From Prostheceraeus crozeri (taxonomy: Eukaryota > Platyhelminthes > Polycladida > Euryleptidae), in the NCBI GenBank assembly GCA_907163375.1, contig CAJQUW010015390.1, positions 124,001 through 188,000 of the forward strand: a stretch of 64,000 nt of DNA. Reading direction: 5' to 3'. The position numbers were made by a program, and so were the translations under genes. Of the stretch, positions 20,899-32,446 are shown in pieces (positions within the stretch are counted from its first letter, which is position 1; each line of letters begins with the position of its first letter). Below the pieces are notes generated by a model. That model saw nothing but the letters and a program-made list of their open reading frames with translations, made no database searches and was not told the origin of the DNA.

Positions 20899-21192
20899 TC
20901 AGAGTGTAAAGCAGTAGCCGCCAGAAAAAGTGACAATAGTTAGAACGCCAGATGAAATGACAATAGTGAGAGCACCTAAAGAAACTGTTGCAAATGCTCC
21001 AACGCCTTGTGTTGCATCCTTAACTATCGTCCATCTTTTTCTTAATTTATCATAGTGTTCTAGTCTAAGCAATAGTTGCGCTTCCTTACCTTTCATGTAC
21101 CTGACTCTATCTTTGTGTTTTGCTATATCCATTTCATATGATAATGAAGGATATAAAGGGGACGATGGTTCTTTTGTTTTTACATCGTCCAT
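20899..21192 (-). CDS. Polinton 1 small coiled-coil/membrane ORF (97 aa)
   Basis: The N-terminal half is charged (SYEMDIAKHKDRVRYMKGKE, then LRLEHYDKLRKRW). The C-terminal third is strongly hydrophobic, Gly/Val/Thr-rich (GVGAFATVSLGALTIVISSG). This charged-helix plus hydrophobic-tail layout recurs among small Polinton proteins. Function unknown. It is the last gene before the right edge. Confidence 0.5.
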   Translation of the reverse strand: MDDVKTKEPSSPLYPSLSYEMDIAKHKDRVRYMKGKEAQLLLRLEHYDKLRKRWTIVKDATQGVGAFATVSLGALTIVISSGVLTIVTFSGGYCFTL

Positions 21193-21225
21193 TTTTTAAA
21201 TGAATATTTTTGTTCATATTCATTT

Positions 21226-21345
21226 TTGATTTACTATATTTCAGAAGGCCCCTATTTTTTCATTTTGATTTGCTACATTTCAAGAGGTCCCTAATTTTTA
21301 CATTTGGATTGCTAAATTTCAATAGGTCCCTAATTTTTGTATTTT
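21226..21345. repeat. About 40-bp tandem repeat at the presumed right edge of Polinton 1
   Basis: Three degenerate copies of TTTGATTTGCTACATTTCAA followed by GAGGTCCCTAATTTTT, immediately outside the last ORF. Short tandem repeats at this position are plausible subterminal sequence, but the matching left terminus is outside the window. Confidence 0.75.
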
Positions 21346-22549
21346 GGATCAAGGTTTACCTCAGGTAGGGTTCTGATTTGGGCTGATTTTTTCTTATTTG
21401 CACGTATGTCATTTTTGGTATTTTTTTTTACTGTGTCCTGGAACGGCCATATCACCATTACTCAGAAGCTAGTGAATCACAGTTTGTTAAGTGAATTTGT
21501 ACTTTCACTTGAAGCCGACGACGTATGTATGATAAACAATGGTGACTCATCGTTGACTACCAATCCCGTGACATCGGATGAATAGGATATAAATGCTTCA
21601 TAGATATTGCCTCACACAAGTTTCAAGGACGCCTGAGATCTACATGCAGATTGCTATGAATCAACATAGTAATCGGTACAAACTTGATGCTGTCCCAATA
21701 TAGTAAAATGGATGTATAACAATGTAGTAAAATAATGCTGAATGGTTAGTACTGTGTACAAGGGATTATTGAAGCATCTAAGTATATACACAGTATGATT
21801 ATAAACCAATTATTATCCAAAGTAAGCCGACGATAGTTGATATTTTAATTAAACATTGGGCTGGAAGATTCAAGGACTGAAATTCAGTAGGTACTATGGT
21901 TGAGCAATTACTTATGTCCAACATTTCTAATATTTAGCGTACATTTTAAAATTCAAAATTCAAAAAATACGTTCCATTCAATTTCTCGATATCTATGCCG
22001 ACAACTTTTTTCGTTTTTACGTAGAAGTATTTGTAACTGATAGTACAATCATAATTTGCAAATAATTTTGTTGAGCAATTTTTTCGACTAAAAGTTTGCT
22101 CAGGCCTACCGTGGATAATGCCAAGAAGATTAATAAGATAATAATCAAATAGACTAGTGTTTCGGGTCCAGACTCTTTGTAAATTACATATACCTTGATA
22201 AAATAGTTAATCAATAAAAGTGTTTGGACCGGAAACGTCTGGCTATCTAGTGCATTCTATATTATTTCCTACATATTTTGTAATGTGTTGGATATGCATT
22301 CGTACTAACATTATGGTCGGCCACATCAAATAGCATTCATCAGTCTTTCGGTCTTCCCATTGTTCTATCACATCTCGTCACTGACTGGCACGTGGACACT
22401 TCGGGTACTGAATACCGTATTGACTTTTCCACTTTGATCTTCCCCTGAACGGAGCTCTATTTGTAATACATACTACTCAATGCGTTGACGCTTAAGTCCG
22501 CAATTCAATTTCCTATTCACATAGATGAGATCTTATTAACATTTCAAAT
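21346..22549. other. Unassigned stretch right of Polinton 1
   Basis: No convincing ORF, RNA or repeat boundary. Moderately AT-rich. The exact Polinton right end may lie in the first few hundred bases. Confidence 0.4.
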
Positions 22550-23100
22550 GGCTACTTCAGTCATCTTCATAATGGCTTTATCAGCTTATCTTTCTATGCA
22601 TAGGTCCACTGGTCATCCGCATATGAATGACTATCACTGAATTTTGAAAACTCTGTTGTACTTTTGCAGTGGCACAATATCGGTGCCAGTTCCTGTCGTA
22701 ATTTCTGATATCTTGAACATTCAATCATGAAATGATGCAAATTTTCTACCTTGAATCACTGCATAGCTCACATCGACTTTCTTCATACATTAAACGATTT
22801 CCATAAATGCCTGTGACAACTTCTAAGTTTTGGTTTAATGCTCTAAACTTCAGTATGATATTGATATAGTTATAATCGATATCAACATTTAGATATGACT
22901 TAATAGTATCCTCAAACAGGTATAACTCCAAAATAACTTAGCCCAGAATGGCTGTTTTTGCGGAGGATATCCATTGCTCTCTATGATAATCAGCTAATCG
23001 ACCTTTTGTAATCTTTAAATATAATTGTTTATCAACAATGAACTGTGTATACCATAATTGAGATAGGCTAAGTTTTACAAGCAATTGCTTTGTTCGCCAG
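22550..23100 (-). mobile_element. LINE 3' fragment
   Basis: The minus strand encodes the cysteine-histidine tail found at the C-terminus of CR1/Daphne/Jockey-type LINE proteins: ESRCELCSDSR in one frame, then LHHFMIECSRYQKLRQELAP in another. A frameshift or small deletion lies around 22750 between the two. Upstream fragments such as QLYLKITKGRLADYHREQWI suggest it extends to about 23100. No reverse transcriptase is present, so this is an old 5'-truncated copy. Confidence 0.5.
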
Positions 23101-23112
23101 CACCACGTGTAT

Positions 23113-23216
23113 CGATAGGAAGTTAAAATAAGTATTTACAATTAATTATTGTTTATTATGTATTATTGTACATTATACAATTAATTATTGTATATACTTA
23201 TTTTAACTTACTATCG
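23113..23216. repeat. 104-bp imperfect hairpin
   Basis: The left arm (23113-23144, CGATAGGAAGTTAAAATAAG onward) is complementary to 23185-23216 over about 32 bases with a few mismatches, around an AT-rich loop. This could be a small MITE or just a palindromic AT-rich tract. Confidence 0.6.
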
Positions 23217-23784
23217 GTCAATGAATATAAAGGAGAGAAAGTGAATTTTTTCACCATGTCCATTAGTAGCAGCCTCCTGTTCCTGACCATCAATTGGGCC
23301 ACCAGCTTGACTTTGGCGATGAAGTGCAAAAGTTCAATGAATCATTTTGAATGTAGGGACAGGAAATCCTTTGTCAGACTTGGCGCAATACTTTGCTCTT
23401 TGTTCAATCATAAGCAAGAATTTCAAACAACTGCGGTTAAGAACCAGTCCTTAACAACAGACCAGATACTGCATCCGAATCTCCAAGGGAGTTTTGGGAT
23501 CATGTGGACAACTTGCGAAGTCAGCATGATGTGGGAATTTTGCTCGGAATGACCACAAATAAAAGTAATTGAGATGCTAAATTGATCTGAATGTGAATTA
23601 GGCCTGCTCATGATTTCTGACATTGAGTGAAATGACCGCTTGTGTTTTTGTTTTACGTCTGAGGATACAACTCTTGCATCTGAAGAGTATTCATTAGGAC
23701 ATTCATTCAATAAAACAGTCGTCAACGATTAACAGACAGCATTCCATACAAGCGTTCCGATAACGCGAAATACAAAGCTTTTAC

Positions 23785-24129
23785 CTGGAGGAGAGGCGAT
23801 AATTGGGTTCTTCCAATGTCTTGCTATTGGGAAGGAGTCGTCGTCGTCATTGAGGAAGTTAATTCTGAGGTTTTCCACTTTATCAAAGGAATAGTATCTG
23901 CCTTCAGTGTCAGCAAAGTCTTCAGGATAACGTCCAGAAATTTTGTATACTTCAACACCTTTGCAGATGCCGACATGCCTCCTCAACACAACGTCCTGAA
24001 CGGAGCGTTTCATTTCCTTCGATAAGCGGAGTCGGAGATCCTTCACAGACGGAGGACTCGGGAAGTGAAGGGTGAAATTGTCACCACGTTGGAAGTCCTT
24101 GAAGTAGTTCTTGATCTCTATCCAGACAC
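23785..24129 (-). CDS. Orphan internal exon of an unknown gene (115 codons)
   Basis: A clean minus-strand exon with acceptor TTTCCTTTCAG and donor GTAAAAG. Both ends are in phase 1, giving a symmetric exon of 345 bases. It encodes a well-composed domain-like sequence (NFTLHFPSPPSVKDLRLRLS ... SGRYPEDFADTEGRYYSF). Base composition is richer in GC than its surroundings. No family recognised; strand and hydrophobic spacing could fit a beta-grasp fold, which is only a guess. No partner exon could be linked. Confidence 0.5.
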
Positions 24130-25563
24130 CTGAAAGGAAAAGACACAAATGATATCCTCACATTTCTCAAAGGGAAATGCAAACAGAAGATTTTCAATAG
24201 AATGAATGTCACGGTTTTAATTATCCAAAGATAATATCCGAAAACTGTAGGATCCACATGGATATCCTTCACAATGACGAATGAATGAGACTTTAAATAT
24301 TCAACGCAGTTAGCCGCAAGATGGCACGTGGTTGAGAGAAACTTTGCCATGAAGAAATGTTCTTGTTGGATGTTGCAGTTATCAACTGTATCAAAATATG
24401 TGATACAATCGAAACCGGTTGTTCCGCCCTTATGTGTTCAATTTTATCTTAAAATGGAAGAAATAGGATTTACTGCAGTGCATTTATAGCTGCATCAATG
24501 AATAATACACAAGCAATACTATTTGGTACTATTATACCGAGATAGTTCATTTTTGAGCATCAAATTACATTGCGCTCAGAAAAGTAATATGAACTATTGT
24601 CGTCATGAACATAATACCAATTAAAAGATAACTTTCGGCTGAGTACGAGAACTCTAAATGGTCATGTTTTCCTACAAACGGATGTTTCCTACAACAAATG
24701 TTTTATTTCTTGAAAAACTTGCTGCGTCAAATGATACAAACAGTGTTCAGTGAATGAGTTTTGCGATAAGAGAAAACAATTCTGTAAGACGGAAATATTT
24801 CATTTGATCATTAAAAAGGATAATGCTTTAAATGAAGTAAATCATGATATGTGGATGTTGCTGGATGCAAAGAGTAACACATGAAGAGACGACTGTTGAA
24901 GGAGCAATATTCCATATTTTGAATGTTTCATGCACATGTTTAAGTCCATGGCGACCACATTAATTATTTCATTCAATTCTGTTGGTTGCGTAATTGACCA
25001 TTCTACGAGCCAGCCGATGCATTCTGTTGAAGGAAGTCGCGCTGGCAGTGTATCGATGCAGCTGGTAGTATAAATAATGATCTAAGCTTAAGCCTATGAT
25101 ATAGGGGAAGGCGGGGTATTATGGACAAGTAGACTCCAGCAACACAAATCCAGCAAAGGAAATAACACTTTTTCGCTGAATATGTGTGGTTCTCATCTTT
25201 CAATGAATGCTACATGCGGTCATGAGACACTTAAATGTATCGATTTAGTACTATGCGGATCGATAGATGCTCAAGTGGACATGTTTGAAAAAAAAGTTCT
25301 GGATTCTGATAAGTCTAATACTGAGTGATGTTCTAGAATCCACCTTTGATGTTTGCTATAGTTTATCTGCAGCTGTTCACAAAATACCAAAAGTTTTCTT
25401 GAATTCCTGATTCTCTAAATTGTAGAGTCTGAAGTGTTTTCCTTAGTAGCATCGGGGTATTATGGGAATTTTTGACCGGTGTATAATGGCCATACCCGTA
25501 ATACCCCACTGTGGTTGACCGATTTCAAGGACTCATATGAAGAAATAATTTGTTATTTGCATG
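24130..25563. other. Stretch without recognised gene before the LTR element
   Basis: No coding signal. A motif GGGGTATTATGG occurs at about 25116 and 25452 and its inverse (GTAATACCCC) at about 25498, suggesting remnants of a repeat family. Otherwise nothing seen. Confidence 0.4.
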
Positions 25564-26062
25564 TGTTACATGTTATTATTTTCTTAATATTCCCAAAACA
25601 TATGATTGAAAAATGTAAATGAAAAATGTGGATGAATTATATTGTGAAAATAAATAAATGGTGCAAACAGTCCTTTCAAGGACAGATGGTAAGTTTACAG
25701 TTATAAGACAGTCACAGCACCAACAGAGTCTCCAGATTCTTCCAGGACCACAAGCCGTGGTGATCACGTCCGCAGCAGCTCGATGATAGTTCGCACATAG
25801 AAGATAGGCTGCAACACCATCAACGGCTCTCGCCGACAACTTCGCTTGGAGAGACCAGACTGTGAGAGCGGGCGTTGTTCATGCCGCGTTAAATACGTCT
25901 GTGAAGATTCGCTCACGGTCAGCTACCAATTGTTTGGTCATCCATTGTCTGATGACATGACATGTCTGTTGTCAGTCCTGTACCGTAGATAGCTGACAAG
26001 CTGGACTTTTGTATGACATTGGAACTTGAAATGCATGCCGCGGAAAAGTTATTGCTCTAACA
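25564..26062 (-). repeat. LTR (3' side of the full copy)
   Basis: 499 bp, starting TGTTACA and ending TCTAACA as read on the plus strand (TG...CA ends). It matches the 32447 copy with about six substitutions and no length change. The inner boundary is inferred from the terminal TG/CA, because identity with the second copy continues past it. Confidence 0.75.
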
Positions 26063-28154
26063 ATGGAATGGAGATTGTTCTCACAAAACAATAAAATGCA
26101 TAATAAATGCATAATAAAGCAAGAAGACAAACTGCCAGACAAACTAAAATCGGTGGTGATGCCAACATTGTTTTGACTTGTTCGAAAGCTACTTGGCATT
26201 CATTACTCCAAGTATATTTTATTTTTGGGCTCGTGAGGCTTGTCAAAGGGTGTACAACATCTGCGTAATTTTTGCAAAATTTTCTATAATACCCAGCCAT
26301 ACCAAGGAATCTTCTTAGTTCCTTTCTTGAGTTAGGTACAGGAAAGTTTATAACGGCTTGAACTTTTGCCATAATAGGTTTTATTTTCCCATGTCCGATT
26401 TCAAAACCTAAATAGTTTAGCGACTGTTTCCCAATCTCGCTTTTGCTGAGGTTGATTGTTAAATCGGCCTCGCCGATTCTTTGGAATAATTTTCGTATTT
26501 GTTCCAAGTGATCTGGCCAGTCATTACTATAAACGATTATGTCGTCAATATATACGGCGCAGTTGTCTAAATTTTCGATGACTTTATTAGCTAATCTTTG
26601 AAATGTTGATGCGGCATTTTTCCTTCCGAAGGGCATAACTTTGTATTTAAATAAACCCTCTTCGGTGACGAATGCTGAAATTCGCTTTGCTCTTTCTGTT
26701 AAAGGAACTTGATAATATCCTTTCAATAAGTCAAACTTGCTGATTATTTTCGAATCTCCTACTTGTTCAATGCAAGTCTCGATATTTGGCAAGGGATAAT
26801 TGTCTGCGATTGTCAATTCATTTACTTTTCTATAATCGGTACAAAAACGATGAGTTTTATCTGGTTTTGGTACCAAAATGCATGGTGAACTCGAATTGCT
26901 GTTGCTATTTTCTATTATGTTATGATCTTTCAGATATTTTACTTCCTTTTTCATAATTTCTCTTTTCTCTGGATTCATTCTGTACGGACTCTGTTTTATT
27001 GGCCTTTCTTCAGATAATTCGACATCATGTTCTGCCCACGTAGTTATTTGCGGATGATCGGCAAATATTCCTTTGTGCTCTTTAATTATTTCTTTTATCT
27101 TTTCTTTCTGTTCGGAATCGACATGCTGGAAATGGCTATCAAGATTTTCTAATATCTTTGAATTATTCATTCTTGGCATGATGAGATTGACTTCCCCTTC
27201 TGCATCACCCGGCGATGCCAAGTTCGTCAGCGATGTTGCCGCTGCAGACTCCCCTGACGCAATCATAGTGATCGAAGTGCCTGTAGAATTTTCTTTTATA
27301 TCACCCAGTGCAGGTAAATTCGTCTGCGATGCTGACACCAGACTCCCCGGCACAGCACCAGAAGGGTTTGACTCAGTTGTTGACTCTTCGTCTCGGTCGT
27401 GATATTTCTTGAGCATATTTATGTGACACATTCTTTGTTTCTTTCTTCTATCCGGAGTTTCTATAACATAGTTGACTTCACTTATTTTCTTTTGTATCAT
27501 ATAAGGACCTTGATACCTTGCCTTCATCGGATCTCCCGAGATTGGCAATAATAAGAGTGCTTTTTCACCTTGCTGAAATGTTCTTTCTTTTGTGTTTCTG
27601 TCAAATTGCTTCTTCATTTTACTTTGCGAATTTATTAGATTAGCCTTTGCAGACTTTTGTATCTCAGTGAGTCTTTCTTTGATCTCAGACACGTAGTCTA
27701 ACAAATTCGTGTTTTTCTTCTCTTCGCTGAGCATATTTTCTTTCATCAACTTCAGGGGTCCTCTAACTTCATGACCGTAAATTAATTCAAATGGACTAAA
27801 TCCGAATGAATCTTGAACTGTTTCGCGGATGGCAAGTAATAGCATTGGTATACCTAAATTCCAGTCTTTTTGATGTTCTTCGCAGTAAGTTTTCATCATA
27901 ACTTTCAATGTTTGATGGAATCGTTCTAACGCACCTTGAGATTCTGGATGATAAGCAGTTGAACAAATATGTTTTACTCCAAGTACTTCTGACACTTGAC
28001 TAAATATCTTCGATGTAAAGTTCGTGCCTTGATCTGAGCGTATGACTTTCGGTAATCCCACCATAGTAAAGAAATTGATCAAAGCCGCACAAATATTTTT
28101 GGCGTTAATGCTTCTCAATGGGATAGCTTCTGGAAATCTGGTTGACGAACACAT
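26049..28154 (-). pseudogene. LTR element: integrase C-terminal half and reverse transcriptase
   Basis: One long ORF. It opens with the integrase core after its first catalytic Asp: IRSDQGTNFTSKIF and GALERFHQTLK, then the C-terminal GPYMIQKKISEVNYVI. A Ser/Thr-rich linker follows. Then comes a Ty3/Gypsy reverse transcriptase: HRFCTDYRKVNELT, SKFDLLKGYYQVPL and the catalytic NCAVYIDDIIVYSND, ending with RKELRRFLGMAGYYRKF. The RT copies element RNA into DNA and the integrase inserts it. Integrase lying upstream of RT in the same ORF is the striking point. Part of a broken element. Confidence 0.9.
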
Positions 28155-29691
28155 AATTGTAAATAAAGGAAAAAGGAAAATATATGTATATTTTTCAAAA
28201 TGAGGATCATAAAGTACAAATGAGAAGGAATGATTATGTCGGTAAGCAAGTCAAATCAGAGTGTCCATTTATGAGTAGAGTGACAAGAACAGTAAAACAA
28301 TTCTGCCTTCTGGTAGTTCTAGAAAAAGGTACAGTTACACGACCGTTACGGTGTTGAGGAACGAGGGGAAAAAGAGGATGAGCAACATCTTAAGTTTTCC
28401 AGTGCAGGGATTCGAAAGCTCGGAAACGTACAGTGGAAAAATTAGACATATCATTATTACAGCCACAATCCCTCCTGCAAATAATTCGACGCGATCGTTT
28501 AAAAATTCTTTTGATATGTCTACGTGTTTCAAAACTATAAACACCAAAAAGTTGCGTACAATACAATAAAATGCTCTCTATTGTTGCCTTAAAAACATAC
28601 CATAACTCGTCATGACTCAACAATCTTCTTAAAACTTTGAGTGCATACATAAGCTTGTTACATAGTGAAACCACGTTCAGAAAATGAGACTTCCACTTCA
28701 AGTCGGAACTCCAGGTTACTCCAAGAATTTTCAATTCGTCTACAATTTTAAATGGAAACGGAAAAAATACCTGACAACTTTTCTTAAGAACGCACATAGC
28801 TTTTGTTTTACTCTCGTTCAACTTTAAACTGTTCGACATGGCCCATTCTTTGATATAATAAAATTCCTCTGTGACAACACCTAAAGAGTCAACAATGTCA
28901 GTTCGAGAGACAGGACAAATTTCGCAAATGTCGTCAGCGTACATTGTCAGCTTTGTTTTCTGACAAATCGGTCTGATGTCGTTACAATATAAAACAAAAA
29001 GATAGGGGCCCAATAAGGAGCCCTGGGGAGCACCACTAGTCACATTTCGTTGCTGGCTGAGAGTGTCACAAACTTTAACACATTGGACCGGTCAGTGAGG
29101 TAGGAGCAAAGCCAAGAAATGAAACCACAAGGGTAGCCACTGTCAATTAATTTGCGGATAAGAATTTTGTGGCAGATCGTATCAAACGCTTTAGAAAAAT
29201 CATAGTTGATTACAACACATCCGCTGATGTCAGGAGAATCTAGCATACTTGTAACAGTGTCATGCATAGTGATAAGATTGCACGTAGTATTTGACATTTG
29301 TTTATAGGCAAATTGGAAGCTCGGTATATCTTTACAAAACAAATCACGCATATGTCTCAACACATGGAATTCCAATAACCTAGCCGGTGTGCTTAACAAG
29401 GTTATAGGTCGAAGCTGATTCAAAGAGACAGGCACAGATTTCGGAATGGGCGAGATCACACACTTCTTAAAAATCAATGGTACTTTTCTTGCAATGATGG
29501 AAGAGTCTATTATATTACAAAGAGGCTCGGAAATATATGGCGAGGCAAGCCTGTAAAATCGATTGCTGATGCCGTCAGAGCCGGTAGACTTATTCAAAGA
29601 TATATGTTCCAAAAAGTTAAACACATCAACTGGATCTAACAGCGGACACCAATCATCATCAGCACTATACACTAATGGATCACCAGCACAG
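28155..29691 (-). mobile_element. LINE (CR1/Daphne/Jockey-like), 5'-truncated, inserted in the integrase
   Basis: Minus-strand non-LTR retrotransposon. It starts inside the reverse transcriptase: LNKSTGSDGISNRFYR, SLNQLRPITLLSTP and VVINYDFSKAFDTICHK in the first frame (29672-29040). GAPQGSLLGPYLFVLYCNDI and MYADDICEI follow in a second frame (29043-28390), so there is a frameshift near 29040. A stop follows LHWKT near 28392, after which LINE-like sequence (NGRVTVPFSRTTRRQNCF) continues to about 28240. No poly-A tail or clear target duplication is seen. It interrupts the LTR element's integrase, so it is younger than that element. Confidence 0.85.
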
Positions 29692-30265
29692 GGGTGATAG
29701 AAAAATAGATAAAAAAACAGAGAAATAGATATTCATGTCCCATTTTGGTTCGTGGTAAAGGTCCAACACAATCAATAATGATATTTCTGAATGGTTCTTC
29801 GCACGCAGGGATTGGAATTAACGGCGCTTTCAGAGGATCTAACTGATGTTTACCAACTATCTGACATGTATGACAAGTTCGACAGAAGTTAGCTACATCT
29901 TTGTACATTTTCGGCTAGTAAAAATGCTTCAATATTCGATAATGAGTTTTGCGTACACCGAGATGACCACTTAATACGTTTTCGTGTGCAACGCTTAAGA
30001 CTTTTTGTCGATATGACTTAGGTATTACAATTTGATGTACTTCTTGCCATGTTTCTTCAGGAGTGGCTTCTCTTGGTTTCCAGCAACGAAATAGGATACC
30101 ATTTTGCTTGTAAAAGTAAATGCGCTCATTCTTATCACTCTCGTTCAGTTCTGCGGAGATGTTTAGTAATTCTTCATCGCTTTCTTGTTCTTTTATTAGT
30201 TGACACCGATCTATATTCGCTTCGAATGTTATTTCTTTCTCTTCCAATATTTTCATCAATTTCAT
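29692..30265 (-). pseudogene. LTR element: integrase N-terminal zinc domain
   Basis: Minus strand. The HHCC zinc-binding domain is visible (HENVLSGHLGVRKTHYRIL, then FCRTCHTCQIVGKHQ), followed by the first part of the catalytic core with its first Asp (IIIDCVGPLPRTKMG). Integrase binds LTR ends and joins them to host DNA. The LINE at 28155-29691 separates this from the rest of the core. Decayed. Confidence 0.85.
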
Positions 30266-31046
30266 TCTCTTTTTCTGATTTCTCTTTCTTACTCATGGAT
30301 CTTGTGACGGCACATACTGTTGTTTGTTCACTTTCTTTCGCTAGTTCAATCTCTTTCAGTTCATTCTCTTTCGCTTCATGATCTTTTATTTCTCCTTCGT
30401 TTGCTTCAATTTCTTTTATGTCTGTTATCATACATGGTACCTGAACTTTGCATCCGGCTAAGTCGTTCCCAACAATCAAATCGATCCCTTCAATAGGAAT
30501 TTCTTCTCGATCGACTAAACCAATTATGAAGGTACCTTCCACTATCTCGGTTTTTACGTACAACTTATGCAGTGGAGCTGAGATACATCCTCCGACGCCG
30601 CGGAGTGGAACACATAATCCCGTGTATGTAGCATGTGACACTGGAACTATGTCTTTCACTATTAATGATTGAAATGCTCCGGTATCTCGCCATACTGTAA
30701 CTGGATATAAATCATCTTTATCATTACCAGCTAGACCGTCTTTCGTGAAAGCTTGCTTCCCTTCTTCAATTAGTTGTTCACTTTGGTCGACTGAAGTATA
30801 CCTATCATGCTCATTGACCTGAACAACATAAAAACTAGTAGGAAAGGATTTTTCCTGCTCAGTCTCAAGATGGCAGTTCGTTTCACGAACAAGCGGTACA
30901 CAGTTCGTTTCACGAACAAGCGTTACGGGCTTTCTATCGTACTTTTTTGGTCGTCCATGCAATTGCCAACATTCTGTTTTTGCATGTCCCGTTCTCTTAC
31001 AGTGTTCACATTCTATATTCCATCTTGGCGTTTCTCGTTTTCTCAT
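30174..31046 (-). pseudogene. LTR element: zinc knuckle and aspartic protease
   Basis: Minus-strand ORF of 290 codons. Near the N-terminus is a CCHC zinc knuckle (CEHCKRTGHAKTEC), the RNA-binding end of gag. The centre has a retropepsin core (VTVWRDTGAFQSLIV, then DLIVGNDLAGC) that would cleave the polyprotein. The C-terminal third is a Glu/Lys-rich linker. A short direct repeat (LVRETNC twice) sits between knuckle and protease. Confidence 0.85.
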
Positions 31047-31142
31047 ATCTTCTGGCTGTTTGTTTTTATTGTCATATTGTCTGTTGTCTTCATAATATTT
31101 TTCCTGTCTTTTGTCTTCATGATATTTTTCTGCACTTCTTGT

Positions 31143-32125
31143 CTAATAGTTGCTTGGCTTTTCATAATGGTAATACGACCGTGGCTTTTTATGCGTCAAA
31201 TCGTATTGATCGGCGATTCTTGCTGCTTCGGTTATGTTTTGTGGCATTCTCTCACCTAAATATACTTTGATTTGTGGGCTCAAACAGTTCTTAAATTCTT
31301 CGATGAGGATGACATTTCGTAGTTTCTCAAACGTATCGGCGTTTTCGGCTTTCGTCCACTTATCAAATAAGACTTCTTTATCTTTGGCAAATTGTAAATG
31401 ATTTTGCTCTTTCATTCTTTGCCACGAACGGAATTTCTGTCGGTAGGCTTCTGGCACCAACTCATATGCTTCAAGGATTACTTGTTTTGCCTTTTCATAA
31501 TCTTTGGCATCGCCATTAGGTAAGGCTGCATACGCCTTTTGTGCTTTACCAGTTAAAACTGTCTGCATCAGGAAGGTCGAACTTTCTTTTGGCCAGTTTG
31601 CCGTTTCAGCAACCCTCTCAAAACGCAGGAAAAATTGTTCCACGTCTCTTTCGGAAAACTTCGGAACTATAGATGCATTTTCTTTTAATGATGCCTCTGA
31701 TTTTCATTTTTTTCAGTTTCTGCTTTTGTTCTTATTCTCTCTAGTTCAATTTCTCTTTGCATATTCATCTCTTTTTCTCTGAGTTCTCTTTCTGCCTCCC
31801 TTTGTTCTCTTCGTTCTTCTCGTTCTAATCGCTTTTCTTCTCGTTCTCATTCTAATCGCTTTTCTTCCAATTCTATTTTTTTTAACTCTAACAACACATT
31901 GGAATTTTCCGGCAACTCTCCTTGGGCATCCTTTTCTATCTTGCCTTCTTCGATGAAATGCCCTTTGATTCTCTGGAGTATTTGCTCCTTTCGAATAGTC
32001 ATCTTAATTGGCAATTGCAACTGGATTCCAACATCGAATAGTTCCGCTTTCTTCAATTCCTTCAGCTGTTGCACATTTGGGGCTTCATTGAATTGTTTAA
32101 GGAATTCTTTAGCATCGAAGTCCAT
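31143..32125 (-). pseudogene. LTR element: gag with SCAN-like domain
   Basis: The right-hand ORF (from 32125) is an N-terminal helical region ending in a long Glu/Lys/Arg-rich coiled coil. The left-hand part (31643-31143) carries a SCAN-like gag capsid domain: KAYAALPNGDAKDYEKAKQ, EAYRQKFRSWQRM and FEKLRNVILIEEFKNCL. SCAN-like gag is known from Gmr1-type Gypsy elements, which agrees with the integrase-RT order. Broken. Confidence 0.75.
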
Positions 32126-32427
32126 TTCTTACGTTCTTAGCTACTTCCTAACAATCCTTATTAAATAACCCGAGAAAATTATATTGTATTTAGGAAGATC
32201 AAAAAACGCGAAAAAAATCGAGAAATGTATAGCTCAAAACTTGCCCACAGTTAGTTTTAGTCTTATGCTTAGGCCTACAGTTATTAAGCCTTAAGACTTA
32301 ACTTAAAAAGAGTGGGCCGAGGAAGCGAAAGAAGAAAAAGTTCAGAACCTTAACTAGGAAGAAGTGGTAGTTCGAAGAACCGACGGCTCTCAGGCGAGCT
32401 GTGCGTCAGTGAAAACAAAGCTGGGTC

Positions 32428-32442
32428 CTGGCGTGGTCGCCA
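32428..32442 (-). promoter_or_regulatory. Primer-binding site of the LTR element
   Basis: On the minus strand TGGCGACCACGCCAGG follows the LTR end (…TGTAACA) after a TATT spacer. TGGCGACC-type sites are usual tRNA-primer sites in Gypsy elements. This fixes the element's orientation and the boundary of the middle LTR. Confidence 0.65.
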
Positions 32443-32446
32443 AATA

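Larger units (their letters stand above)
402..21345. mobile_element. Polinton 1 (Maverick), old and broken, left end outside window
   Basis: The interval holds the Polinton hallmark set: protein-primed PolB, retroviral-type integrase, adenain-like protease, packaging ATPase, double-jelly-roll capsid and small virion-type proteins. The minus-strand block (402-13289) and the plus-strand block (14487-19173) diverge from about 14.47 kb, and the protease and small ORFs return to the minus strand at the right. The right boundary is set at the end of a short tandem repeat near 21.34 kb and is uncertain. The left terminus is not in the window, so terminal repeats cannot be compared. The element looks old: many genes are decayed (well over ten breaks overall) and three unrelated transposons have inserted into it. 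Confidence 0.85.

Noticed and set aside
25576-25839. 87-aa ORF with MSARAVDGVAAY (and twin at 32459)
   Set aside because: Lies inside the LTR and changes with it; no sign of a separate gene.
27073-27402. Plus-strand 109-aa ORF (and its twin at 33956-34285)
   Set aside because: Exact shadow of the linker and RT region of the minus-strand LTR element, duplicated with it.
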